NCBI GenBank assembly: GCA_964441235.1
Contig: CAYTUQ010000004.1
Span: 81,596-145,595 of the forward strand
DNA length: 64,000 nucleotides
Reading direction: 5' to 3'
Source: BS750m-G69 sp964441235
GTDB taxonomy: Bacteria; Fidelibacterota; UBA2242
Shown here piece after piece: positions 1-9,139 of this stretch. The position numbers and the translations under genes are program-made. Every line of letters starts with the position of its first letter. Within the stretch, counting starts at the first letter, position 1. The notes beneath the pieces were generated by a model, which worked only from the letters and a program-made list of their open reading frames with translations, was not told the origin of the DNA and ran no database searches.

Positions 1-3000
1 CTGGAGATGACAAATTATACGCAATAAATCCCGATGGTGCTTTAAAGTGGAGTTATCAGACGGGAGCTGGCATCTTCTCCTCTCCCGCCATAGGGGGCGA
101 CGGTACTGTTTATGTGGGATCTGATGATTATGAACTATACGCAATAAACTCAGACGGAACTTTAAAGTGGAGTTATCGGACTGGTAATGGTATTATTTCC
201 TCTCCCGCCATAGGCAGCGACGGTACTGTTTATGTGGGATCTGAAGATAGACTATATGCAATAAACTCAGACGGAACTTTGAAGTGGAGTTATCAGACGG
301 GAGAAACCATCTATTCCTCCTATTCCTCTCCTGCCATAGGAAGCGACGGTACTGTGTATGTGGGATCAGTAGACCCCACATACACAACTGATAATAAACT
401 ATACGCAATAAATTCAGACGGTACATTAAAGTGGAGTTGTCAGATTGGAGGTTCCATCTATTCTTCTCCCGCCATAGGAAGCGACGGCGTTGTTTATGTG
501 GGGTCTACTGATTATAAATTATACGCAATAAATCCCGATGGTGCTTTAAAGTGGAGTTATCAGACGGAAGGTGGTATCTCCTCCTCTCCCGCCATCGGCA
601 GCGACGGCACACTATATATTGGATCGTGGGATGGTAAGCTTTATGCTTTTCAGGATCTTGACGAAGAAAATCCAACTGTAACACTAAGTAGTCCTGCAAG
701 TGGAGAAACCATTTATTGCGAAAGTATAAAAGAAATAAAATGGGAAGCTTCAGATAATATCATTGTATCCAATATAGCGCTTTATTATTCAATAGATAAT
801 GGTACTAACTATATAGCCATTGATACCACTGAAGTAAATGACAGCAGTTATACCTGGACAATCCCCAATACACCATCCGATAGATGTAAAGTAAAAATCA
901 TCGCCAGAGATGGTGTTGGAAATACAGCTACCGATATCAGCGACGGGACATTCACAATAGCGGATACAACGAAGCCAAATGTCCAGTTAATTTCTCTCAA
1001 TGGGGGAGAGAGGTTAGGAATTGGATTAACTGATACTATCAGATTTTCTATTTCAGATAATGTGGGGATTAGTTATTACAAAATCTTTTTCAGTTCTGAT
1101 AATGGGCTCTCATATCAGCTTATTGATTCATTATCTTCAATCCGGAATAGTTATATCTGGAATGTGCCCATACTTTTTTCTGATAAGTGTTTAGTTAAGA
1201 TAATTGCTGCGGATTCATCTAATAATATAGGTGAAGATTTTTCTAATTCCACTTTTGAAATAACAGATTTAACTGATCCTGAAGTAGCTTTAGTGACACC
1301 AACCGGAGGAGAGGAGTTTGTTGGAGCATTAGAATACACAATTGGGTGGACTGCATCAGACAATTATAAATTAGCATTAGCTTATTTCTATTTTTCATCT
1401 GATAATGGTAAAACTTATTCAATATTTGATTCAACAAATGCCCGGGATTTTACTTATAACTGGATAGCCCCGGATATACGTTCTGATAGTTGCAAATTAA
1501 AAATAGTTGTAAAGGATTCTATAGGTAATAGTGCATCTGATTCAACTAAAGAAGTTTTTAAGGTTGGACGAGGTCCGACAGCATTCCTAACAACTCCTGC
1601 AACTGAGCAGAGTGGAGACGTAATAATTGAGTATCAATTATGGGACAAGCAACGAGATAAATTAAGTTTTACATCCTATTATTCTATCGATTCAGGAGAA
1701 AATTGTTTGAAAGCAAATGTTGTTGGTGATACATCAAATATTGATTCGTTACACTATGATAATTCTATTATCTGGAAATCGGGGATTGATATTCCTTATG
1801 TTGATAAGAGTACGATTCGATTTAAAATATTAGTTAGTGATACAGCAATTGGTATGAGTGGACATACCGGTGATTTTCATGTAGATAACAACGAGCTACC
1901 ATCAATTGGTGCTCTATTTACACCATCGGAAGAACAAACTGGTGATATAACAATAAAATTCTGCCCATCAGATTCAGAGAATGATATATTGCATTATATC
2001 TTCAAATATTCAGTACTTTCCGACATTGAATGGAATAATGCAACTGTTGATTTCCAATTTGATAATATGCAAATACCAGCAGATACATTATCAGTAACAT
2101 GGCTATCTCAATTAGATATACCTGATCAAGAATTAGAAACTGTTAAATTTTGCATTTTTCCATGTGATAACGATACCGGACTTCCATCCATAACCGGTGC
2201 ATTTCATATAGATAATGAAACCGGACCAATTGTCATAGGCAATTATCCTAGAGAATTTGCATTATGGCAGGATACAATCATCATAGACTTCGATCGTCGT
2301 ATAGATACAACATCGTTGCCTGGAAATATTGAGGTTTCAGGAACAAGGTCAGGTGAAATATCAGGGAAGAATTTATTCTCGGATAATATTCAGTCACTGT
2401 TTTTCATTCCCGGCAATCCGTTCATGGCGAAAGAGACGTTAAGCGTCAAATTGGGCGCTGTAATATTAGACAGTCTGGGCAAAGGATTAGACGGCGATAG
2501 AGACGGCGATCCGGAAGGTTCACCAATAGATGATTACACCTGGAGTTTTGAAACTCCTTATTTGGCTGATTACGATTATTCTGATAGAGTAGATGTATCT
2601 GATTTAATCATTTTTGCAAACACATGGAAAAGTGATCCGCAAGACCTTTCAAAAGAAATTGGTCCGGTTTCCGGAACTTTACCCGACTTTGTACTTATTC
2701 CTGACCATGTTGTTGATTTTGAGGATTTTGTGACATTGGCAAGGATGTGGAACTGGTCTTTAGGACTTGGGAAAATTTCTGATATGTTTACAGGTGGTTT
2801 GGGTAAAATGGCAGCTCAACAGCCGCAATCTGAAAAACCACTTCAAACAGTGAGAAGAAAAGATAAATATATATATGAAAGCAGAGATTTGGTTTTTAAC
2901 AGGAAATCTTCAGTTAGAAGATATGCCGAGTCTCCTGTGAATAGTCCAAAAATTCCTATTATATATCTAAACCCGAAGATCAGTGATAATCCATGGAAAA

Positions 3001-3740
3001 ACTCAAAAAATGGGTGTTTTGAAATAGAAGTTAAATTGGCTGAAAATATCGATGTGAGCGGCACTGAATTAGTTTTAAAGTATAATCCTGAATTAATTTC
3101 TTATAACGGCTATGCAAAAACTCAAAACGAAGCGCTGAATAAAGCAAGTGAAATAATTAGCAATGAGTTGTTTGCTTTGGAAGAAGAGATGCAATCTAAT
3201 TTTGATGCAACAGAAGATAAACTAATTTTTGAGCGAAAAGAGGAAGGAACAGTTTTACTCAACATTGCTCAACTATCTAATGAATGTATCTTTGCAAACA
3301 GTGAAGGTAACATAGTCAAACTTACATTCTGTGTTGTCAATTCAGGTGTGTCTGATATTGAATATCTATATTCTGTCTATAATAGTAATGCGAGACTCCT
3401 GGTGAATGAGCGTTCCGAAGTGCAGATAGATTCAAAGTTATTGATACCGGAAGATTATGCTATATATCAGAACTATCCGAATCCTTTCAATTCGAATACA
3501 ATTATTAAGTATCAAATTCCTTTTGAAAGTAAAACAACTATAAATATTTATGACATTACAGGTAGGATAGTTAATACATTGGTAGATGAAAGGCAAACAC
3601 CTGGATATTATTTGTCCGGGTGGGATGGAAGAAACAATTCCGGACAAATTGTTTCCAGCGGAATGTATATCTATCAAATTATTTCACTATCTGAGGAGAA
3701 GGATTTCGTAAATGCAAAAAAATTGCTGTTACTAAAATAA
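1..3740 (+). CDS. Large secreted multidomain repeat protein with T9SS-type C-terminus (5' partial)
   Basis: The frame is open from the left edge, so the start is missing; a GTG at 114 is only an internal codon. In order it holds at least five PQQ/BamB-like propeller repeats (LYAIN.DG.LKWSYQTG...SSPAIGSDGTVYVGS) to about base 650, three or more Ig-like repeats (about 660-1560, each with a YYSIDNG-like core), two related repeats (1580-2210), a Big_5-like domain (2220-2560), a dockerin-like segment with paired D.N-type loops (about 2565-2760), a cohesin-like domain (about 2950-3420, 'ELVLKYNPELISYNG'), and a C-terminal sorting domain starting YQNYPNPFN and ending in a basic KKLLLLK tail. It is probably exported by T9SS and held on the cell surface. 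Ligand unknown. The domain calls are pattern recognition, firm for the propeller and C-terminus, softer for dockerin and cohesin. Confidence 0.85.
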   Translation, partial: GDDKLYAINPDGALKWSYQTGAGIFSSPAIGGDGTVYVGSDDYELYAINSDGTLKWSYRTGNGIISSPAIGSDGTVYVGSEDRLYAINSDGTLKWSYQTGETIYSSYSSPAIGSDGTVYVGSVDPTYTTDNKLYAINSDGTLKWSCQIGGSIYSSPAIGSDGVVYVGSTDYKLYAINPDGALKWSYQTEGGISSSPAIGSDGTLYIGSWDGKLYAFQDLDEENPTVTLSSPASGETIYCESIKEIKWEASDNIIVSNIALYYSIDNGTNYIAIDTTEVNDSSYTWTIPNTPSDRCKVKIIARDGVGNTATDISDGTFTIADTTKPNVQLISLNGGERLGIGLTDTIRFSISDNVGISYYKIFFSSDNGLSYQLIDSLSSIRNSYIWNVPILFSDKCLVKIIAADSSNNIGEDFSNSTFEITDLTDPEVALVTPTGGEEFVGALEYTIGWTASDNYKLALAYFYFSSDNGKTYSIFDSTNARDFTYNWIAPDIRSDSCKLKIVVKDSIGNSASDSTKEVFKVGRGPTAFLTTPATEQSGDVIIEYQLWDKQRDKLSFTSYYSIDSGENCLKANVVGDTSNIDSLHYDNSIIWKSGIDIPYVDKSTIRFKILVSDTAIGMSGHTGDFHVDNNELPSIGALFTPSEEQTGDITIKFCPSDSENDILHYIFKYSVLSDIEWNNATVDFQFDNMQIPADTLSVTWLSQLDIPDQELETVKFCIFPCDNDTGLPSITGAFHIDNETGPIVIGNYPREFALWQDTIIIDFDRRIDTTSLPGNIEVSGTRSGEISGKNLFSDNIQSLFFIPGNPFMAKETLSVKLGAVILDSLGKGLDGDRDGDPEGSPIDDYTWSFETPYLADYDYSDRVDVSDLIIFANTWKSDPQDLSKEIGPVSGTLPDFVLIPDHVVDFEDFVTLARMWNWSLGLGKISDMFTGGLGKMAAQQPQSEKPLQTVRRKDKYIYESRDLVFNRKSSVRRYAESPVNSPKIPIIYLNPKISDNPWKNSKNGCFEIEVKLAENIDVSGTELVLKYNPELISYNGYAKTQNEALNKASEIISNELFALEEEMQSNFDATEDKLIFERKEEGTVLLNIAQLSNECIFANSEGNIVKLTFCVVNSGVSDIEYLYSVYNSNARLLVNERSEVQIDSKLLIPEDYAIYQNYPNPFNSNTIIKYQIPFESKTTINIYDITGRIVNTLVDERQTPGYYLSGWDGRNNSGQIVSSGMYIYQIISLSEEKDFVNAKKLLLLK
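3..650 (+). repeat. Tandem ~120-bp DNA repeats encoding propeller blades
   Basis: Five or more units with a period of about 117-147 bp. The codons for LYAIN recur near 11, 131, 248, 395 and 515, with a last divergent copy near 636. Long stretches are identical at DNA level (for example the blocks encoding SSPAIG and GTVYVG), which suggests recent expansion or homogenisation of blades by recombination. Confidence 0.85.
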
Positions 3741-3780
3741 AAATTTATTTGTTTGTAAGTTTTAATAGACCTTGAAAAAC

Positions 3781-3820
3781 AAAACCTGTTTTAACGCAGC
3801 GAAGCTGAATCAAACAGGTT
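3781..3820. terminator. Stem-loop with 10-bp perfect arms between convergent genes
   Basis: Arms AAACCTGTTT and AAACAGGTTT enclose a 20-base loop. It sits 40 bp past the stop of the plus-strand secreted protein and before the end of the minus-strand membrane gene, where a two-way terminator would be expected. There is no long T run, so termination is inferred. Confidence 0.4.
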
Positions 3821-3849
3821 TGAATTAGATGGTAGTTGTGAAAAATCAA

Positions 3850-3975
3850 ACCATTCATAATTTTAGATTTTTGATTGCAGATTTTGGTTTGGGATTTTAG
3901 ATTTCGGATTTTCGATTCCGCATTCAACATTTGACCTTCGACTTTTGTCAAGTTCACTTTAGACACTTTCATAAA
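3850..3975. repeat. Low-complexity gap with degenerate AAATC/GATT repeats
   Basis: The gap holds degenerate repetition of short words such as TTTAGATTTTTGATT, GATTTTGGTTTGGGATT and TTTCGGATTTTCGATT. An open frame across it on the minus strand (3745-3972) is built only of this repetition and has no protein-like character. Similar word-like repetition occurs at 51001-51040. Confidence 0.55.
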
Positions 3976-3984
3976 AATCAGCTT

Positions 3985-4248
3985 TTATTTATTGATACCT
4001 GTTTTTCTGTTATTATCCTTCTTTTTATAAAGGATAGCAATTGGAATGATAACAAGATACCCAATCAAGAGAACAATCGGTGCAATAGTCAGTGTACGGA
4101 AACTATATGTATCTCCACTTGCCATAATAAAATAGCCAAGAATTAATACCAGGATACCGATTCCGAAAATGATGTAGTTTGTTCCCTTGAAACTAAGTTT
4201 CTCAATAAAAGCGGGTGATTTTTTCGTTTTTTTCTTTATTTTCGTCAT
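3985..4248 (-). CDS. Small two-helix membrane protein, DUF3098-like
   Basis: An 87-residue protein with a basic N-terminus (MTKIKKKTKKSP), then a first membrane helix (about residues 24-43, NYIIFGIGILVLILGYFIMA), a short loop with GDTYSFRTLTIAP, and a second helix (about 52-72), ending in a charged tail. The pattern G.NYIIFGIG...GYF.MASGD resembles the DUF3098 family seen in Bacteroidota and relatives; function unknown. It lies 31 bp downstream of the OPT transporter on the same strand and is probably co-transcribed with it. Confidence 0.75.
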   Translation of the reverse strand: MTKIKKKTKKSPAFIEKLSFKGTNYIIFGIGILVLILGYFIMASGDTYSFRTLTIAPIVLLIGYLVIIPIAILYKKKDNNRKTGINK

Positions 4249-4279
4249 ACCAACTCAAATTTATCTATTATTAACTTTT

Positions 4280-6271
4280 TCACAAGTTATTTGTTCCACT
4301 TTTTTCAACTTTAGTTGACCTTATCAGTAGATATGCCAATCCACAGAAAAAAGCCAATCCGACTATAACACTAAATGGACCTGCCCAGTCCGATGAAAGA
4401 ATATGAGGACGTGCTTGAATTATTACAAGAAGTCCTACAATCACACCCATCAAACCATCGCCACCCACTAATCCTGATCCAAAAAGAATTCCACCCTCAC
4501 GGCGTTGATTTATTATGTTTTTATTTCCTTTGCAACGTTTTTCTACAACTTTTCTAATAAGTCCACCGAAGAATATTGGTACCATTGTTGAGACTGGAAG
4601 ATAAACACCTACCGCAAAAGCCAGTGAAGGTAATTTGAACAAGAAGTGGACGATCAAAGTAATTCCAACACCACTAAACACGAGCAACCAGGGAATATTT
4701 TTGTCAAATATACCATCAATAACCATCATCATCATACTCGCTTGTGGTGCCGGGAGTTCAGGAGATCCAAAGGTATATGCTTTTCCTAAAATCAGAACAC
4801 TTCCAGCAACAAAAAAACATGTTGTTAAAACACCTATCAGTTCTGCAATCTGCTGTTTACTTGGAGTAGCACCCAGTAAAAATCCCGCCTTCAAATCCTG
4901 AGAGGTATCACCGGCTATCGAGGCGGCACAGCCTACAACTGCTCCGACAGTTAATGCTGCAACTTTACCAGCTTCATTTGTTATGCCAAGGCCGAGGAAA
5001 ATAAGACTTGTGCATATTAGAGTTGCGATAATCATTCCTGATGTAGGATTGGAAGTTACTCCCACCAATCCGACAATTCTTGCGGATACCGTTGTGAAAA
5101 AGAAAGCGAATAGTGCTACACAGAAGGCTGCTAATAAGCGGAACCAAAATGATGGTGAGAAATCAAATATCGTTGGAATAATTGCGAGAACAATTGCGAT
5201 AATTAAAATACCTCCAAAAACGATCTTGATAGAAAGATCATGGTCAGTCCTATCAATTTCTACATTATTTGAGAGACGACCACGTATTTGTTGCATACCA
5301 ATTTTAAAGGAGGTGATCATTGTGGGAATTGATTTTATAAGAGTTATAAATCCTGCCGTGGCGACAGCACCGGCTCCAATGTATCTAATATATTTTTCCC
5401 ATATCATTTTGGCTATATTCAAATCTGTCACAGGGTCACCTTTTTCTTGAACAAGTTGAATCATTGATTGAGTTAAAGAATCACCACCAATATATCCAAT
5501 CAGGGGAATGATTACCAACCAGGATAATAATCCTCCAGCAACCATAATAATTGCGATTCTCAGTCCAAGAATGTATCCTACACCGAGAAGTGCGGGGCGT
5601 GTATTCATCCCTAAATGAGCTTTTTTAATAAATGGAATTTTTACCCAGACATCTCTTGGGAAAAGTTTTATAATATCCATTAAAAAAGTATATAGAAAAC
5701 CAATGCCGAGTCCATAGAATACGTTTTTCGCTTGAGTTCCACCGGTATCAGCAGCTACAAGCACTTCTGCTGAGCCAATACCTTCAGGATAGGGGAGATT
5801 TCCATGTTCGTTCCTTATTAGGAAACGTCTGAGCGGGATCATAAACAGAACACCGAGAAGGCCACCGGCAAGAGCAATTAGAGTGATCTTTAATAAACCT
5901 GGTTTGTAACCCCATAAAAATAGTGCTGGAATAGTGAAAATAATTCCAGATGCCAAAGATGAGCTTGCTGATCCCGCGGTTTTTGTAATATTGTTTTCTA
6001 AAATGGATGTCTTGCCTGTCCATCTCTGAAAAATCCTTGCCACGGCAACGGTGATAACCGCCAGAGGAATAGCGGTAGAAATGGTTAGACCAGCCATGAG
6101 TCCCAGATAGGCATTTGCCATTCCGAATAAAATGCCGAATATTGATCCATACACTAAAGATTTTACAGTTAACTCAGTCATTGACTCCGTTTTAGGAATG
6201 TAGGGTTGATACTCGTCAGCAGGAATTTTTTCGTAAGCTTCGGGTGGTAAGCCGTATTTTTTCTGGTTCAT
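4280..6271 (-). CDS. OPT/YSL-family oligopeptide transporter
   Basis: A 663-residue, highly hydrophobic protein of about 14-16 predicted helices, the usual length for bacterial OPT members. The N-terminus has YIPKTESMTELTVKSLVYG and then the glycine-rich GMANAYLGLMAGLTISTAIP typical of the family; GNLPYPEGIGSAEVLVA and SCAASIAGDTSQDLKAGF-like blocks further in are also characteristic. The family carries short peptides or metal chelates across the inner membrane using a cation gradient; the substrate cannot be told here. ATG start, probably one transcript with the DUF3098-like gene. Confidence 0.9.
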   Translation of the reverse strand: MNQKKYGLPPEAYEKIPADEYQPYIPKTESMTELTVKSLVYGSIFGILFGMANAYLGLMAGLTISTAIPLAVITVAVARIFQRWTGKTSILENNITKTAGSASSSLASGIIFTIPALFLWGYKPGLLKITLIALAGGLLGVLFMIPLRRFLIRNEHGNLPYPEGIGSAEVLVAADTGGTQAKNVFYGLGIGFLYTFLMDIIKLFPRDVWVKIPFIKKAHLGMNTRPALLGVGYILGLRIAIIMVAGGLLSWLVIIPLIGYIGGDSLTQSMIQLVQEKGDPVTDLNIAKMIWEKYIRYIGAGAVATAGFITLIKSIPTMITSFKIGMQQIRGRLSNNVEIDRTDHDLSIKIVFGGILIIAIVLAIIPTIFDFSPSFWFRLLAAFCVALFAFFFTTVSARIVGLVGVTSNPTSGMIIATLICTSLIFLGLGITNEAGKVAALTVGAVVGCAASIAGDTSQDLKAGFLLGATPSKQQIAELIGVLTTCFFVAGSVLILGKAYTFGSPELPAPQASMMMMVIDGIFDKNIPWLLVFSGVGITLIVHFLFKLPSLAFAVGVYLPVSTMVPIFFGGLIRKVVEKRCKGNKNIINQRREGGILFGSGLVGGDGLMGVIVGLLVIIQARPHILSSDWAGPFSVIVGLAFFCGLAYLLIRSTKVEKSGTNNL

Positions 6272-6811
6272 AAAATTCTCCTGTTTTCTTTATTATATCT
6301 AATGACAATATGAACATTCTAAATATTGGGAGAGAAGTTAAAAAAAATGAGCAGGAATCCAAGGATAAGATTTTATATATTTGCCATTAGAAGTGAACTT
6401 GTAACGGAACTTTGATGAACCTTGCGTCAAGTCCTTCAAATTCACTTTTTTAATTCAGAATTATTCATTATGGACTTAGCACAAGATTTTGATTTTAACT
6501 ATCATTTGGCACTAATATTAAAATAAAAGGTTTTAGGATACAATTAAAGTTTCAATTGATTAATGAGGATTTTATATATTGCTTTAAGAGGGTGCAGAAT
6601 ACAGTTATTAAAATTAGAAGATTGTTGTTATAGTATTCAGGAGACACAAGAAAGTTAAAAAAAATTCTAATTATTTACCTTTTTAAGTAAATTATTATCA
6701 GACAAAAGTTGCTAAATAGACGATTTTTTCTTATTTTAATACCAATGAATTTATAAGATATTAAGATTTCAATTTTTATAATCAAAGTACAGTGATAGAT
6801 GGGATTTCGTT
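6272..6811. other. 540-bp AT-rich gap, no gene seen
   Basis: This is the gap between the divergent OPT transporter and the radical SAM gene. It must carry promoters for both directions, but no single promoter stands out among the many AT-rich hexamers. No convincing reading frame, RNA or repeat was found. Confidence 0.5.
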
Positions 6812-7813
6812 ATGAAAGAGGCTAAGTGGTGGAAATCTATTGGTGACAAAAAGGTTGAATGTACACTTTGCCCGAGGCATTGCAAACTTAAAGATGGACA
6901 GAATGGATTCTGTTTCGTAAGGCAAAATATTGATGGAGTTCTCCAATCTCTTGCTTATGCCAGTCCAATTGCAGTTCACACAGATCCTATTGAAAAAAAG
7001 CCGTTATATCATTTTTTACCTGGTTCTGATATTTTTTCAATAGGTACTGTAGGTTGCAATTTAGGGTGTTTATTTTGCCAGAACTGGGATATTTCAAAAG
7101 CTCGTATTGATCAAAAATCAGCCAGGCATTTTTCACCTGAAGATATAGTAAAAGCGGCATTAAATTATGATTGCAAAGGAATAGCATTTACATACAATGA
7201 ACCGACTATTTTTGGTGAGTATGTTATAGATATATCGAAACTTGCTCATAAGTCGGGATTAAAAACAGTAATGGTGACAAACGGGTATATAACAAAAGAA
7301 GCAATTCAGGATATTTATCCTTTTATTGATGCGGCGAATATAGATTTAAAAGCGTTTACTGAGAAATTTTATTCCAAATACTGTCAGGCTCACTTACAGC
7401 CGGTTCTTGATGCCATTATTGAAATTAAGAAAATGGGTACCTGGATAGAGTTAACTACTTTAATTATTCCTGATCTGAATGATAGTTTGGAAGAAATAAA
7501 AAGTCTGGTAAATTGGGTATTAGAGAACCTTGGTTCTGATGTACCTCTCCATTTTTCAGCATTTCACCCTACTTATAAGATGATGGATAGAGAACGAACT
7601 CCCAAATCTACTCTTGACAGAGCCAGAAAATTAGCGTTAAATGAAGGAATTCGTTATGTATATGAAGGAAATGTAATGACAACTGTTGAAGGGAATACAT
7701 ACTGCCCTGAATGTGGGCGACTTTTAATTGAGCGGCAATGGTTTACAGTAGTTCATAATTCGCTGGTTGATGGAAAGTGTGTGTGTGGCGCTAAAATTTC
7801 TATTGTGCAATGA
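6812..7813 (+). CDS. amrS: AmmeMemoRadiSam-system radical SAM enzyme
   Basis: A 333-residue radical SAM protein. The cluster motif is C-N-L-G-C-L-F-C (CxxxCxxC, within GTVGCNLGCLFCQNW, about residues 85-96), preceded by a cysteine-rich N-terminus (CTLCPRHCKL) and followed by FTYNEPTIFGEY and DAANIDLKAF. This arrangement is diagnostic of the AmrS family, related to pyruvate formate-lyase activases. A C-terminal CPECG...C.CG pair may bind another metal. The substrate of the family is not settled. The usual partners (AMMECR1 and Memo proteins) are not encoded beside it. Confidence 0.88.
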   Translation: MKEAKWWKSIGDKKVECTLCPRHCKLKDGQNGFCFVRQNIDGVLQSLAYASPIAVHTDPIEKKPLYHFLPGSDIFSIGTVGCNLGCLFCQNWDISKARIDQKSARHFSPEDIVKAALNYDCKGIAFTYNEPTIFGEYVIDISKLAHKSGLKTVMVTNGYITKEAIQDIYPFIDAANIDLKAFTEKFYSKYCQAHLQPVLDAIIEIKKMGTWIELTTLIIPDLNDSLEEIKSLVNWVLENLGSDVPLHFSAFHPTYKMMDRERTPKSTLDRARKLALNEGIRYVYEGNVMTTVEGNTYCPECGRLLIERQWFTVVHNSLVDGKCVCGAKISIVQ

Positions 7814-7854
7814 TAAAATAAATTTTAATTTAGAAAGTTATAATTGAGGCATAT

Positions 7855-8040
7855 ATGTTAACACGATTAAGCATTGAAGTAGAAAGGACTGAATTAGCTG
7901 AATTCAGAGAAGCGATGGAAAAGATGACGCAGGATAAACCGTCTGTTGAAATAAAATTAAATCCATATCTGAGAAGTATTTGCCGGCAAATAATAAAGGA
8001 TATTGATCGTTGGGAAGATTTTAAGAAGGAGAAATGGTAA
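7855..8040 (+). CDS. Small hypothetical protein (61 aa)
   Basis: Not recognised. It is charged, with no signal or membrane segment (starts MLTRLSIEVERTELAEF). It begins 41 bp after amrS, on the same strand and in series with the three genes that follow, so it is probably a real member of a short operon. Codon use and charged helical composition are protein-like, but 61 residues give little support. Confidence 0.55.
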   Translation: MLTRLSIEVERTELAEFREAMEKMTQDKPSVEIKLNPYLRSICRQIIKDIDRWEDFKKEKW

Positions 8041-8135
8041 TTTTAATACTTAACCAGTTTATAATAGAAAAACATTGATAATTAAAATGAGATTTGTAAA
8101 TTCAACCTGGATATTTTTATGAGGATTTCTCGAAT

Positions 8136-8456
8136 ATGTATGATGAAAAATTTGTTGATTTTGGAGACGAAGAAAGCCGCACTAATTATCTTAATGCAAA
8201 ATTCGACGATCTTTTACAGGGGATGAATAATCTCTATGGAAAAGAACTGAAGGAAGAACTTCTAACGAGGTTGGAAAAAACCATTGCTACATTCCATCAA
8301 GGTGTTAAATCTTTGATTATTAGTCTTCAACCCGATAAAATTAGTGAACAAGAAAGTAAGATTATCTCTCCTCAATTAGGATCAAAGCCAGTTGAAGTAG
8401 AAGTATCAACAGCTTCTCAAGCTGATGGACAAAGGGGATTGACTGACGCCAGATAA
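8136..8456 (+). CDS. Hypothetical protein (106 aa)
   Basis: Not recognised. The first 70 residues look helical and acidic (MYDEKFVDFGDEESRTNYLNAK onward); the tail is low-complexity and Ser/Gln/Val-rich, probably disordered. No signal peptide. It lies between the 61-residue gene and a membrane-anchored coiled-coil protein, all co-oriented, which suggests a shared transcript and perhaps a role in envelope organisation; that is inference from position only. Confidence 0.6.
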   Translation: MYDEKFVDFGDEESRTNYLNAKFDDLLQGMNNLYGKELKEELLTRLEKTIATFHQGVKSLIISLQPDKISEQESKIISPQLGSKPVEVEVSTASQADGQRGLTDAR

Positions 8457-8548
8457 GATCGTTACAATATGAATGGGTGTCCGAATGGGAGCGGAATCTT
8501 CTAAAGTAGGTATAGTAAATAATAAAATTGAAATTATGGGAGTTGTGA

Positions 8549-9058
8549 ATGAAAGAAGTAATTAAGACGATTGTAATTGTACTCCTCGTTGCAGTTGCTG
8601 TATACTTTGCTTTTATCATTGGAAAAGTAAATGCTCGAATGGATGTTTTAAACACGCAAGACTCTGTTATTGTGGAAGTAAATAATGATTTTGATCATAA
8701 CCTTCATGATCTTGAGCTTCAATTTATAGGTCGTGGTAAGCACATTCAGCAGTTTCAAGGAGATTTAAAGGATATGTATAGGAAATTGGATGAAACTGCA
8801 ATTATGTTTGCTGCTAAGATTGATTCTGTTTTATTAGTCTTTAGCGAGTTTAAGATGAATACCGAGACTGAACTCGAAAATTTGAAAAGTGAACAGGAGC
8901 AGGCTTCGGATAGACTTTCCAAGTTGCAGCGTCAAACCAATAGGACTTTGACTGATTTACAGACAGCATTGAGCAGGATGAATCGTGAAATAGGAGACCT
9001 TGAGAAGAGAGTTAAAGCTGTAGAACCTGTAGAAAAAGAAAAGAAAAGTCGCCGTTAA
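8549..9058 (+). CDS. Membrane-anchored coiled-coil protein
   Basis: A 169-residue protein with one N-terminal membrane helix (about residues 5-27, IKTIVIVLLVAVAVYFAFII) followed by a long heptad-rich segment (about 60-160, LENLKSEQEQASDRLSKLQ and similar) and a basic tail. The likely topology is inner-membrane anchored with a periplasmic coiled coil. It lies directly upstream of the OmpA/TPR lipoprotein, so the two may work together in linking envelope layers. No family recognised. Confidence 0.7.
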   Translation: MKEVIKTIVIVLLVAVAVYFAFIIGKVNARMDVLNTQDSVIVEVNNDFDHNLHDLELQFIGRGKHIQQFQGDLKDMYRKLDETAIMFAAKIDSVLLVFSEFKMNTETELENLKSEQEQASDRLSKLQRQTNRTLTDLQTALSRMNREIGDLEKRVKAVEPVEKEKKSRR

Positions 9059-9139
9059 GGAGTAAAAAAATTTTAAATAAGGTATCTGATATTAATAAAT
9101 GTGTGTATTGGGTACTTTTAATGTTTGGAGGATTAGCAA

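Noticed and set aside
3745..3972. 75-residue open frame on the minus strand
   Set aside because: It is made of repeated AAATC-type words and has no protein-like composition; it is a by-product of low-complexity DNA.
4983..5450. 155-residue frame on the plus strand
   Set aside because: It lies antisense inside the OPT transporter, which is clearly the real gene.
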